Below are positions 27,622 through 41,050 of a DNA stretch of 64,000 nt, one piece after another. Positions within the stretch are counted from its first letter, which is position 1; every line of letters begins with the position of its first letter. The position numbers were made by a program, and so were the translations under genes. The notes below the pieces were generated by a model. It searched no databases and was not told the DNA's origin. It worked only from the letters and a program-made list of their open reading frames with translations. The stretch spans positions 7,490,001 to 7,554,000 of the forward strand of contig CM020513.1 of NCBI GenBank assembly GCA_009823395.1, written 5' to 3'. The DNA is from Thamnaconus septentrionalis. Lineage: Eukaryota; Chordata; Actinopteri; Tetraodontiformes; Monacanthidae.

Positions 27622-28808
27622 CACAACACTGACTCTGAGTGTTTCAGTCTGAATCCAGAACGTCCTGCGGACCTGAAGGAGGCCTTCAATGTGTCCTCGC
27701 TGGACCCAGACATAGTAAGACACACAGACACACACAGTCATAGCTGATCTTTGGCTGATCACGTCATTGATCAGAGCAGCCTCTCAGAGGTCTGCAGGTT
27801 CAGCAGGACTTCTCTGAAAGCCACCAGGAGGTCAGAGTCCAGCTATTTGCTGATTGATCGGCTGTGTCCAGTCTAACTGGGTCATAGTGAGTTGACCGGT
27901 TTCCACCCCCTCATTCTCCCCCTCCCCAGAGGTGGCCATCAGGTCCTCTGTGCGACTTCCAGGAGATCCAGACCCCCTTCTTCCTGCGCTGCAAGGAGCT
28001 CAGTCTGAGGGTCCTCAAAGTCATGGCCCTCAGCCTGGACCTGGACCCCGAGGTCTTCCTCAGCGCCCACCGGCTCATCGGAAGTATGTGGCCCGTCACT
28101 GCTGTCACGTGACGCTGCTGTGTATCCCCGTCTCTGATGATGTATTGTGACTCGACTCCCTCCCCAGCCGAGCAGAACGGCAGCACACTGCGCTCCCTGT
28201 TCTACGGGCCGGTGAGGAGAGAGAAGGTGCGGGAGAACCAGCTGCGCTGTGGAGAACATTCCGACTATGGCAGCATCACGCTGCTGTTCCAAGGCTCCGA
28301 GGGGCTGCAGGTACCTCCTCTTCCTCCTCCTCCTTTATGTGGAGGCCCCGCCCCTTCAGCTGCCACTCAACCCGCTGCTGCCTACAGGTGCTGAGCCGCT
28401 CCGGCAACTACCTGGACGTTCCACTGGTCCCTGGAGCCGTGCTGGTCAATATCGCTGACCTGATGCAGCGCTGGACCAGCGACTGCTTCGTCTCGGCGGT
28501 GAGTGGGTGTGGTCTCATCCTCAGGGGGGGCGGATACATGGGATGGGGACCTCACATCCTCTCCTCATCAGCTCCACAGGGTTCTACTGCCCCCTGCTGG
28601 AGACTGCAGCACCCGCCAGTCTCTGGCCTTCTTCGTGCAGCCGGACAACGACGCTGTGATTCGCTGCTGCGACGGTTCTGACAAGTATCCTCCGGTGTCT
28701 TCGGGTCTCTACTTGCAGCAGCGCCTCCAAGCGGCGGACCAGTCCATCCGGCAGCAAGCAGGTGCTTCTGACGACCAGAGCAGAGAATCTAGTGGAGGCA
28801 AACTGTGA
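26980..28808 (+). CDS. Isopenicillin-N-synthase-like Fe(II)/2-oxoglutarate oxygenase
   Basis: Seven exons: 26980-27132, 27254-27375, 27648-27714, 27930-28083, 28168-28310, 28388-28498 and 28572-28808, in phase, 328 residues. It starts MAVPVVDFSACG, typical of the DIOX_N domain, and then has VGLVFLQNSGIS, the usual 'aGFF.l.nHGi' position. The iron triad is intact: His196 and Asp198 in GEHSDYGSITLLFQ, and His252 in LHRVLLPP. The co-substrate-binding R-x-S motif is Arg265/Ser267 (TRQSLAFF). GNYLDVPLVPGAVLVNIADL is the conserved strand before the distal His. The family includes IPNS, ACC oxidase and flavonol synthase; the substrate of the animal members is not known to me. No signal peptide or membrane segment, so probably cytosolic. 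Introns 1 and 2 carry GT and CA repeats. Confidence 0.92.
27197..27246. repeat. (GT)n microsatellite abutting the oxygenase exon 2 acceptor
   Basis: About 25 GT units, followed by GCGCGCAG and exon 2. Confidence 0.95.
27573..27619. repeat. (CA)n microsatellite in oxygenase intron 2
   Basis: About 23 CA units, ending 28 bases before the exon 3 acceptor. Confidence 0.95.
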
Positions 28809-29244
28809 GAGTTGACGCTTGTGTTCCACTGCATGTGTTCAAGACTTGCAGTGAGCTGAGGATCCTGAAGAAGAAGACTCCTTGACCTCGAACTGACCTC
28901 ACCCCGAAGACCAGAAGTAGAGCGCTGATGTCCCCCGGGATTTGAGTCATGACAATGTGTTCAACTTCAGAATTACAACAGTTGTGTGCAATTCTTTACG
29001 TGTGAACTAATATGATCAAACAAATAAACTAGTGGGACAGTCTGCGATCAGCTGCTTCACTGAACTGAACATCTGGAACAATCAGAGCAGTTGCAGGCTT
29101 CCAGCTTCTCCCAGAAAACACACTCAGTTCCATATTCAGAGTTTACTGGAAGAAAACAAAATTCCTTTTGGTTGGATGTTTAAGGTTAACTTTATTATCC
29201 TAAAAAGTCATTTGGTTTGTTTCCAGCAGTGAAAAATAGAAAAC

Positions 29245-29246
<2 letters not shown>

Positions 29247-29322
<76 letters not shown>
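29247..29322. repeat. (AAC)n trinucleotide microsatellite
   Basis: About 25 CAA/AAC units in tandem; it reads as polyasparagine in one frame but has no coding context. Confidence 0.97.
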
Positions 29323-31831
29323 CAAGAGCACACGGTCGCACTGAGCTGCAGTGGTTGCTGCTGCAACAGGACCAAACAGGTGGCGAGCTGGGGGCCGGGC
29401 CTCGTCCGCCCTCCGAACTGTCCTTTAGACTTTTTTCCACCAGAGTTCTGTGATAAAAGGGAAGAACCGACACAGCTGTAAACACCTCGAACGGCCTGAG
29501 TTCATTTGGGAGCTACGAGTGCCCCCTACAGGTGGGAGAGGCGCGGCGTTTAGAAAGATTTCTTTGCAGAGTTCGTGCACCGACCAATGAGAGACCCGGG
29601 AAGACCTGTCGCTCCAGCCCCGCCCAGTGCTCACAGGTGCGTTCCGGTCACACCTGGACAGCAGCAGAACTCGAGACCCGTTGACTGGACCGATTGCACT
29701 TGCTGAAAACCGTTCCCGCCTCAGCTACTGTGGCGCTCGCGACACGCTGCCACCGAGCTCGCCGCTCTTCCCACCCTTTCGGTCCACACGGTGGCGCTGC
29801 TTCCCCGCTGGAGCTGCAGCGGGAGCGGCCGATCCCGCAGCTCCGGCTCCGTCCAACCAGACAGGAACTGACGTCCCCGTTGCCGAAGTGGACGGAAAAA
29901 TGCAGCAGCAGCGGCAGGAAAAGTGTCCGGAGCGGCCGCAGCGCCAGTAGGTGAGAAGTTCAACCGGTACCGAGCGACCCAGACCTGCTCTGACACTTTC
30001 TGGGGGAACCGGGACTTGGAGTTACCGCTTCCGGCCGCTTGTCGCTCGGCCAGCCCCGCTTCTCCTGCTTGTTTGGGATCAGAGTGTCGCGGGGTTCTTG
30101 TCAGAACCGCCCGGTTCTGTAGAACCACAAAGTATCCGAGAGGCCGGAGGCGACGCGGAGGTTCCTGTTCGGTCGCTTTATTTCAGTTCGCTCGCTGTTT
30201 GTTAGTGTTCTGTCCGCCGCTCGTCAGACTTGCTAGCCGCTAACTAGCATCAACTCCGGCTGAAGTGAAAGTTCCGAGCGCCAACTAAAGTCCGCAGCAG
30301 TGACGTGTTGAGCGGGCGGAGAGAGTCCCGGAGCCCCGGCAGGAGGCTGCTGCCACCGACCTCCGGCCCATGGGCTGCGAAAAACAGTCTCGGACAGAGA
30401 AAAGTCGAACGTGCTCGCTTTTACCGACTGTTGACGTCGCTTGACGGGCGTCAGGTGACCACAGGTTGGTTAGCCTGTCTGTCTATCTGTCTGACTGTCT
30501 GCCTGCTATCAGAGCTAGCATTGTCAGCTAGCCGCTGTTATCAGCAGCGACGTGCAGAGAGTTCCTCCAGCATAGCAGGATCCCAGTTATGGCGCTGCTC
30601 TGAGAGTTTGCTGCTCAGGGTCTCCTGGCTGGACTGTGGAAGTTTCAGTCAAGTTCGCCTGTGTTGACAACTTGATAACCTGACTCACTGTGCCACTGTG
30701 CTCTGATTGGGCCAAGCACCCAGTGGATTGCCAGCCACTTGAGTGCACGGGTGTGATGTTGAGGAAGTGGAGTACCAAAACCAGGACCAGGAGATGTTCC
30801 TCAGCTGTGAACTTGGCCAGTTAGTTATTATCTAGTTAGTGATTGTTGCTCTGTAACAGTGCACTTTGACCTGCAGTGCTGCTGACGGTGAGCTTTCCTC
30901 AGGTGTGGTCTGTCAGGTGAACACATGACTCTCCCGCGGTGGATGGTGGTCACGTTGAGGAGATGTGATGTTATCACAGTGCTTCGGTCTTATCTGCACC
31001 GAGCTCCTGCCAGCCAGTTCATTTTTATGGCTCAACAACAGGGGCATTTGCAGCTCCTGGCTGCTAGGGGGCACTCTGGCCATTCACCCCTAGCAACCTG
31101 TTGCTGCCAGGTGAGTCCTAGTGGACAGTTACTAACCCTGTGAGCTAACACAAGCTAATGTTAGCTGGAAATAGTTTCATTCGGCTTAGCGTTGTGCTGA
31201 ACAGGAAACCAGCGTCTGCCCTACAGGAAGTCACCTGTGGAGAGGATCTTCTCTAGTGCCGTCAGCTCACTGTTGATGTGGTGAGTCACATGACCAGGTG
31301 CTTGTTGAGACCCAGAGCCAGGAAATGGCTGCTGCCCAGCTCATTTCCCTCGGGGTGTGGTCGGCTTCCCAGGTGCTCTGTTTAATCATGTGACCTATGA
31401 CACATTACCCGTGGTCACGTGATACGATGTGCCTGCTCAGGGCTGGTGTGAGATGGCAGAACACACACCTGTGTGTTTGCCTGTGTGTCTGTGTGTTTGT
31501 GTGTGTTAGCACAGCTGCTCACACACGCTGAGGCGGCGGCGCCACTTGCACAATGCTGCTGAGCTGAACGCTGCATTCCTCAGCTGCACAATAGTGTGAG
31601 GTTAATGGGGAGGAGGGGGGTCACGCCTGGGGGGGGAGTGAGGGAGCGGGGAGGAACTCGCTCAACCCTGGGGGAGTCATGGTGCCATGAATGGCGGCTT
31701 TGAGGAGAGACGGCGTGATTTTAGGAGGACAGAACAACTGTTGTGGACCTGAACCTTGTGTTTGTGTGTTTGTTCCACGGCAGCCTGTGATTGGCAGAAG
31801 GATGAATGACTTCCTGTCACCTCAGAGGGGT

Positions 31832-31837
<6 letters not shown>

Positions 31838-31895
<58 letters not shown>
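31838..31895. repeat. (GT)n microsatellite before the PIK3C2A coding start
   Basis: About 29 GT units roughly 110 bases upstream of the initiator ATG. Confidence 0.95.
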
Positions 31896-31898
<3 letters not shown>

Positions 31899-32002
31899 GC
31901 TCCAGCCTCTGACCAGGTCTGCTCCTCCCTGCAGGTGTTTGATGCTCCTCACACCTTCTCTGCTGCTGCTTCTCATGGCCTCCAGCTGACCTCCTGGCCG
32001 AA

Positions 32003-34632
32003 ATGTCCAGCGGAAATGGCTTCAGGCCCGACGGCCCCCAGAAGAAGGGGCTTGTGGGTAAAGAAGAGGCGCTGCGTATGGAGGAGGAGGCCTTGGCCAA
32101 GCTGCAGAGGGAGAAGAGGAGCGCTCTGCCATCTTCATCCTCCTTCCAGGCCAAGTCCTCCAGATCCACCACCACTACCACCACTACCACCTTGCCACCC
32201 CAGGCTCAGGTCCAGGCTCAGGACCTCATCGTTTTCCCGGAGACCAGGGCGGTGGAGGAGCCGGATCACTTCAAGGACATCGATGTAGACAAGATGTCCA
32301 AAGAAGAGCTGGAGAAGCTCCTCCTGGACGAGAACTTTGGAGCTCACAGCAAGGTGTCGCGGCCCTCCTCCCTGCTGGGCTTCAACCTCAGTGCCTCCTA
32401 CCCCGGGGGCCACGTCTGTAGCTCCTCACCCTTCCAGAGCGGCCAGTGGGCCTCTGTCCTGGCCACGCCCTCCAGCTCCAGCGGGACCACGCCCACCCAG
32501 CAGCCCACCTCCATGTTCTCCACCAGCCCGTTCTCCAAGCCGGGCTCTTTCCAGAACGGCTTTGCCCCGCCCATCTCGCCTTACCTAGCCCTGCCCCCCC
32601 AGCCGACCTCCTTCATGACCTTCGCTCCCATCCAGCCCCCCACCGCCGCCGCCGCCATGGTCTTCCCCCCGCCTGCCGTCGACCCCCAGATGGCCAAACT
32701 GCTGGACAAGGTAGCCAGCACCTACGAGTACCAGAAGAATGGCAAGGGTGCTGGCGCCGAGCCCGACCCCACCCAGGCTGGTCCTCCTTCTCTGGCGCCC
32801 AACCCCCCTCCGCCTCAGCTGACGGCCGCCGAGGCCGCCGTCAACCGCTTTGATTGGCTGGACCTGGACCCGCTGACCAAACCCCGGGCCGAGAGCCAGG
32901 AGGCCACGGCGGGGTCAGCAGGCCCTGGCCCGGCAGAACCCGCAAAGCCTGCTGGAGACCCCTGGGATGCTGTGCTGGAGACGGAGGGGGGCAGCAGCCC
33001 CCTGCCGGAGAAGAGAAGCTCTACACCCGCCCGCTCGCCGCAGAGAAAGTCCTCTCCGGGGAGCGCCGCCGTCACCAGGAGCCACTCCCTCAACGTCCCA
33101 GCAAGCTCCGCCCAGCGCCGAGCCCGCAGCCAGGTACCATCACCGGGGTGGGAGGGGCCACTGTGGAAGAGGGCGGGACCTGGTGAGGAACTAATAGCCA
33201 AACTACCAAAGAGCATCTGACCTGCTGGGTAACCTGATATCTGTGATGTCAGAGCAGATAGCTCTTCCCACTGGCAGCGGTGAGGAGTGCAGGTCCTGCA
33301 CTGAGACCCATCAGAACCAGTTTTGGTTTATGACCCCCAATTCACACCAAAATCATCTGTGGCGCGGTCGCGACTCCGTACCCTATCACACCAAAGGCGT
33401 TTCCAAGCAGGTGTCATGCTGACGTTTCACAGTAAAACACAGCACTTATAAAAACAAATTCCAGCACATTGCATGTTATGATGAAAGTCAAACGGATCCA
33501 CCGTGTTTTCCAATCACCGACTTCCTGTTGGACGATTCTACCTGCTGCGATTGACGCCTGAAGCGTGAAAAATAGAACACTGTATTTTTCCAAAGTGGCG
33601 CGACTACACGCTTCTGGGACGCACGCTTCTGCACCCGTGCCACGCTTGGTGTGAACCTGCACACTGACTTTAATTACCGCGATCTGCTGCGGAGCCGCAG
33701 CCATGCCGCAGATGCTTTTGATGGGAATTGGGGGTCATTGTGGTGTGTTGTGTCGTGACTCATTCACCTCCTAACACTACTGATAGGGTTTTTTTTGTTT
33801 GTTTGTTTGTTTGTTTTTTTAGCATATTAGCTTTCTACTAAGGTAACTAAATTGGTCTGTAATTGGTCTGTCTGACACACAGCTTGAGGCTCCGCCCACA
33901 CATCTTGAGGCTCCACCCACTCAGCAGCATTGTTGTTTTTATTTTAGTGGACAACATAAGTCCATAAGTAACTGTTGTGCATCCGTCCTGCTCAATTATT
34001 TGCAAGTGCCATGTTGTTGTGTGCGGCGTCGCCGTGGGCGACTGGTCCCTCCAACTGGAGCGCCATCTGTCAGTAGTGTGGCCCCTCCCCCTGACTGGAC
34101 CTGTTCTTGTGTTGCCTTCCAAATTGGTTCTGGTTCTGGGTCTGCGCCTGCACACACAATGTTCTCTCTGATCAGCAACAGACAGAGTGTCTCATATTGA
34201 TGATGTCACCAGCAATATGTTTGTGAGTAGCAGATGTTTCTGACTGTCGGTTAATCTCAGGATGTGTTACTTCCTGTTGGAAAGAGGAAGTGCTGGTTCC
34301 TCTGAAGTCAGACTCTGAGCTTTGCTCGTCAGAAGTTCTCAGGGTTCAGGATCAGATGTTGAAATGTTTGGATCCTTGATAGGTTCTGACAGACGGACAG
34401 ACAGACAGGAAGAGCTTTCCATGACAAATCCTGAAAGTCTCCACACTAGTAGAGCTGCTGCCAGGGTCCTGGTCCTGGTCCTGGTCCTGGTCCTGGCCCT
34501 GGCCCTGGCCCTGGCCCTGGCCCTGGTCTTGGTCAAGTGATGCCACAGGATTCTTTGCATGACTCAGCACTTTCACTTCTCATTTCCTGTGGAACACAGG
34601 AAGTACATTCCTCAACCTCTGGCAGTGACACA

Positions 34633-34720
<88 letters not shown>

Positions 34721-36228
34721 AGCGCCCGCTCTTGCTCACGCTCATGCTCACTCCTGCAGGAGAAGGCAACAGGAAGTGGTCTGCTGAAGAACGCCACACT
34801 GGAGGAGTGGGACGCTCAGAACCTGGAGGTGGTGGCCTTCCGTGAAGACATTGCGCAGTGAGTTCTAGCTGTGGGTCACATGACCCTGTGACTGACGTGC
34901 TGTCTTCCCGCACCACCTCACCCTTACCAGGGGCAGCAGGCTGCCTGCCCCCTGCAGGCGGGAGTGTGCACTGACCCAGGTCCTCCTGGTCCGGTCCTGT
35001 CCTCTGTCTGCAGGCTTCGCTCTTCTTTCCCTCACGACGACGCGTCCACCAACCCGGGCTACGTCCTGAGCCCAGTCATCAGCCAGCGGGACAGCACTGG
35101 AGACGCAAGCTCCTCCGTCAAGGTTTCCATCGAGATCTCAGAGTCGCAGCAGCCGGTCACATTCACCTGCGACGGTGAGCACCTGTTCCTCGCCTCCAGG
35201 GGCTGAGGAGGAGCCATCCTGATGTTCAGTTCTGACCTCTGATCCCCCCCCCCCCCGCCCGCAGTGAGTTCCCCGGTCGAGCTGCTGATCAGCCAGACTC
35301 TGTGCTGGGTCCACGACGACCTGGACCAGGTGGACTTCTCCAGCTACCTGCTCAAAGTGTGTGGTAGGGAGGAGGTGCTGCAGAGGTGAGTTAGCGGCGG
35401 GGTGGGATGGACGCAGGTCTCCACCTCACCTCACTGTGACACCAGGTGTGCTGACCCTGTGACCCCCCCCTCCTCCCTCCCCCTCTCCAGCAAACACAGC
35501 CTGGGCAGCCACCAGTATGTCCAGGACTGCAGGAAGTGGGAGAGCGAGATCAGCCTGCAGCTGCTGAGACACTCCACCGTCCGCAGGGACCTGGCCCGCA
35601 CCGTGAGTCACATGACCTTTGGCCCCCACCTCCCTCCGGCGACGCCACTGCCCTCCTTCTGTCCTTAACCCCAGATGTGTGTTCCCAGGGCGAGGATGAC
35701 CAGAGTCCCATCGACCTGGAGAAGCACCTGGGCCAGGTGGACCGGCCGTTCAGGGAGAACATCACCAGGTAGGTCCAGTCGCTCGGGGACTCACCTCAGC
35801 GCTGCCTCCAACCGGTTTGAACTGGAGGTTTTCAAAGTGTGTTGAAGACCTTTAATAGCGCCTGAGTTCCACCCTGATGGCTCCTCCTCTCTCGGTGCTT
35901 CTGTTGCAGACAGGGCCTCGTGGACTACCTGGAGGGCTACCACACCCAAGTGAACATCTGCCTGCAGAACGAGGTGGGTGTGGTCCTGAGGAGCTCCGTT
36001 GCTGTCAGCTGCTGCGGTGTTGAGGACACGTGTATGTGTGTGTGTCCGTCCAGAGCTCCCAGTACAAGACCGTGGAACGGCTGGTCCAGACCCTGAAGAA
36101 CCTCTGCTGTGCCCTTGACGAGGTGGAGACCCAGAACATCAGCGAGGCCGTCAAACGGCTGCGGCACTCGGTCAACTTACCCAGAACACACTCTCCTAAG
36201 GTGGGTTCTGCTGACCTGGCCTGCACAC

Positions 36229-36312
<84 letters not shown>

Positions 36313-38291
36313 ACTGTCTCTCATCTCTGTTAGATGGACTCCAGATCCTCCGGCCAGTCTTCCAACGGTGAGTGCAGCAGGACACCCTCAGCTTCTGCAT
36401 GTTGCTCATCATGTCGACCCAGTGGCCCTGACCCTTGACCCCTGACCCCCACAGGTCACAGCAGTCCTGTGGAGGAGAGCATGGAGCTTCTGACCCAGGC
36501 CGTCTACCAGCTGGTGAAGCTCTACCTGCGCTCCTTCTGCCCACCTTCGCCCTCGTTCACGCCGCCTCCTGCGCCACCTGCGGGGGGCGCCGTGGAGGGG
36601 AGGAGCAGCAGAGAGGCCTCTGGCACCACGGACCACCTCCAGTTCACGCTGTTTGCCCTGCACGGCGTCCCGTCCAGTTGGGTCAGCAGGTCAGTGACCT
36701 CCTCTTGATAGGGAGTAGTGGTCTACTGGCATCCATCTCATGAGCTTCTGTCATTTGTCTGCATGATTGGATGAGAGAAACACCAACCTTCACCTTCACG
36801 AACGCTAGCACCAACTGGTGGAGTTAACTGGAACATCTGGCTTCTCATAGACCAGGAAGTCTGTGTGTCTGTGTGTGTTTTCATAATATATTTCTATTAT
36901 AAAGTGGTATACATACCAGTATATTTTCTTACTAAAGTAGTACTGTAATTATCAGAACTGGAAGAGGTCAGAGGTCAGGTGACCACAACAGCAGGTGGCG
37001 CAGGAGTGTGCAACAAGAAGACACAAATGTTTTGCAGGAATGGCGCTGTGTGTCAGTGGGTGTTGTTGTTGTGTTGCAGTTATGAGAAGTACTACGTGAT
37101 GTGTTCACTGACCCACAATGGAAAGAACCTGTTCAAACCGGTTCAGTCCAAGAGAGCCAGAACCTACCGGAGCTTCTTCTACCACGCCAAGTGGGACGAG
37201 CTGTAAGTTTGCGGCTCCTTCTCCACCTCCTTCTCCACCTGCAACATCTCCTCCCTCACTCTGCTCCCGATGCTCTCCTCCAGGATCAATTTTCCCATGG
37301 CGGTGGCAGTGCTCCCCCTGGAGGCCGTGCTGGGTCTCAGCGTGTTTGGCGTGCTCAACCAGAACGCCGGCGGCTCTCCGGACTCCAACAAGCAGCGGAA
37401 GGCACCGGAGCTCTTGGGAAAGGTCTCCATGCCGCTGTTTGACTTCAGAGGGTGAGGAGGCCGTCAGCCCAGCAGAATGTATCTGGCGCCCTCTGGAGGC
37501 AGCAATTGATTGTGTTTGTGTTGTGTGCTACAGGGTTCTGGCCAGAGGCAGCAGGTTGTTGTGTCTGTGGTCATGTGACCAGGAGGCCAGCCGGAGGAGA
37601 CCGCCCACTCAGAGGATTGTGCTGCAGGTAAGGGTCGGCGCTGGTGGTCTAGTGCTGCACCAGTGGCAGCAGGTGGCAGCAAAAGCTGCAGAGAAGATGT
37701 GATGATTCTGATGCACACGCTCCACCTGCCCTGCCGTCTCCAGGTGGACTTCCCCACCTCTGCTGTCGACATCCTGTACATGGAGCCTCCCAAAGCCGCC
37801 GGCCTGGAGCTCCGCCCCCAGGAGGAGCTCGACCCCGACCTGAGACGCAAACTGGAGAAGATCTGCAGCCGGGCGTCAAATTTCGGGTGAGAAACATGGG
37901 GAGTGAAGGCATAGAGGGCAACAGGCCACGCCCCCTCCGCTCGTTGCCTTCCCCGTGAGGTCAAAGTTCAGCCTGCCTGAGAAGACGAAGCGCTGACCGA
38001 CACTCACTGTCTCACCACCGTTGCCCCCTGCAGGCTGAAGCGAGCCGACCAGCAGCTGCTGTGGGACCACCGTCTCCACTGCTGGAAGCACCATCCCAGC
38101 AGCCTGCCCAAGGTGCTGGCCAGTGTTCCCAGTTGGGACTGGGCCAGCATGGCTCACATCCACTCCCTGCTGCACCAGTGGCCCCGCCTCCCGGCGGTCA
38201 CCGCCCTGGAGATGCTGGACTCAAAGTACCCGAAGACCTGCAGCCTGTAGAAGTTGGTCAGCATCAGCACCTCGTCTGTCCTTCAACTCTG

Positions 38292-38376
<85 letters not shown>

Positions 38377-39286
38377 AGGTTTGCAGACACTGAGGTGAGG
38401 CGGGTGGCTGTGAGCTGGATCCAGGAGAGCAGTGACGACGAGCTGGCTGACTACCTGCCCCAGCTGGTCCAGGTGAGGTCCGGCCCAGGTGGGCGGTGCT
38501 TCCTGCGGGTGGGCGTCCTCCTTCCTCACCATGGCTTGTGTGTGTGTGTGCGTGCGTGTTCTTCTCAGGCGGTGAAGTTCGAGTGCCACCTGAAGAACGC
38601 CCTGGTCATGTTCCTGCTGTCCAGAGCTCAGGCCAACGTCAACATCGCCCACCACCTCTACTGGTGAGGCCACGCCCACACCTGATCACATGACCCACTC
38701 GATCCTCCCCTAACTATCCCCCCCACCATCTCCCACTGACTCTGTGTGGCTGCAGGCTGCTGAAGGACGCGGTGCAGGACCTGGCCTGGGGGAGGCGCTA
38801 TGAGCTGTTGCTGGGAGCCCTGCTATGTCTGTGCGGGGACAAGATGAGGGAGGAGCTACAAAAGCAGACCCAACTGGTGGAGCTGCTGGGGGGCGTGGCC
38901 GAGAGGGTGAGACAGGCTGGGAGCTCTGCACGACAGGTGGGTGTGTATTAGTGTTGTCAGAAATATCAGTATTGAAAACTAAAAACGGTTCAATGTGACT
39001 TTTCCATAGCATCCATTTGCACTCGACGTGCGCCGCCGCCGCCACCGTGTCTTTGTGTGTGTGTGTTGATGCTTTTCCTGTGTGTGCGTGTGCAGGTAGC
39101 TCTGCAGGAGGGTCTGGAGAACGTTCAGAACTTTTTCCAGAGGAACAACTGTCGACTTCCCCTCTGCCCCAGTCTGGTGGCCAAGGAGCTCAACCTCAAG
39201 GTAACACACACACACAGATTCCTCACAGTTTCCAGATTCTTCTCTCTGTTTCATTGTAAAACCTTTGAAAGTGGGAGGAGAAATCC

Positions 39287-39343
<57 letters not shown>

Positions 39344-39439
39344 GCCTGCTCCTTCTTCAGCTCCAACGCTCTTCCTCTCAAACTGGCTCTGGTGAACTCT
39401 GACCCCCTGGGGGAGGAGATTAACGTCATGTTCAAGGTA

Positions 39440-39498
<59 letters not shown>

Positions 39499-39936
39499 AC
39501 TCCAGTCTGTGCGCCTTGGTGGCTGAACGGTGCCCCCTGGTGGCTGACCTGCGCTGCTGCTGCTGTGTGTGGAGGTGGGGGAGGACCTGAGGCAGGACAT
39601 GCTGGCCCTCCAGATGATCCGGGTCATGGACCGGATCTGGCTGCAGGAGGGTCTGGACCTCCGCATCGTCAACTTCCGGTGCATCTCCACTGGAAAACAC
39701 AGAGGTACTGGCTCCTCCCCCTCCTCCTCCGCCTCTCGCCTCCCCCCTGTGTGTGTGTGTGTGTATGTGTGTGACTCTCGACTCGTCTTCTCCAGGCATG
39801 GTGGAGCTGGTCCCGTTCTCAGACACCCTGAGGAAGATCCAGGTGGAGTACGGTGTGACCGGCTCCTTCAAGGACAAACCGCTGGCTGAGTGGCTCCGCA
39901 AGTACAACCCTGCTGAGGACGAGTACGACAAGGTGA

Positions 39937-39994
<58 letters not shown>

Positions 39995-40952
39995 ACTGAA
40001 GGGAGTGGATATTCACTCCTGTCCCATTCCACTCCTGTACCGCTCCCTTTGTTTTCCTCTTCTAGTCTTTAAGGCAATACATTGAATGATCTTGAATTGA
40101 TCTTCTCGCCATTCTTTTAAGATTACTTTGTGATCTTCAGTTTTATTTCAAAAGGTACGGCAACACGAACCAGTCCTCTGTTGTACTGTAGGGAGGAATT
40201 TATTGCCTTAATCTAAACAGAACCTTCACTGCAGGGCACAAAACATCCCGTGTGAATACCGCGGGAAAATATACCAGCCTCATAGACACAGACATGCACG
40301 CACACATACACAACCCTGCCGACGTTGAGACATGGTAACCACACAACTGGCAACCTTAACACCTGAAGCAGGTCCAGATCGGCTCCTGATGCTCCTCCAC
40401 TTCCACCTTCTCCTCTTCCTCCTTCTGATTCTCCTTGTCCTCCTCCACCTCCTCTTCCAGGCCTCGGAGAACTTCATCTACTCGTGCGCTGGCTGCTGCG
40501 TGGCCACCTACGTCCTGGGCATCTGCGACCGCCACAACGACAACATCATGCTGCGCTCCACGGGTCACATGTTCCACATCGATTTTGGAAAGTTCCTGGG
40601 CCACGCCCAGATGTTCGGCAGCTTCAAGAGGTGGGTGGGGCTCAAGAGTTCGGAGCAGGGCGGGGCCTGGGGAAAGTTGGACGGGGCGTCTCGCTCCTGT
40701 CGTGACCTCCGCTCCTCCTCCCACCACAGAGACCGAGCGCCCTTCGTCCTGACCTCCGACATGGCCTACGTCATCAACGGCGGCGAGCGTCCCACCAGCC
40801 GCTTCCAGCTGTTTGTCGACCTGTGCTGTCAGGCCTACAACCTCATCAGGAAGCACTCAGGGCTGTTCCTCAACCTGCTGGCACTGGTAGGACACGCCTG
40901 CACACACTTCCACACATTTCAACAGTGTCATATAAACAGAGTACAGTTTGTA

Positions 40953-41050
<98 letters not shown>

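Larger units (their letters stand above)
28809..32002. other. Oxygenase 3' end and PIK3C2A promoter / 5' leader
   Basis: An AATAAA at 29021-29026 probably ends the oxygenase mRNA. 29630-30470 is G+C and CpG rich by eye and should contain the PIK3C2A promoter and a non-coding first exon; a good donor follows 29950 (CAGTAG|GTGAGAAG). The stretch from there to the coding start at 32003 would be a leader intron. It includes an (AAC)n and a (GT)n repeat. No further coding gene seen. Confidence 0.5.
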
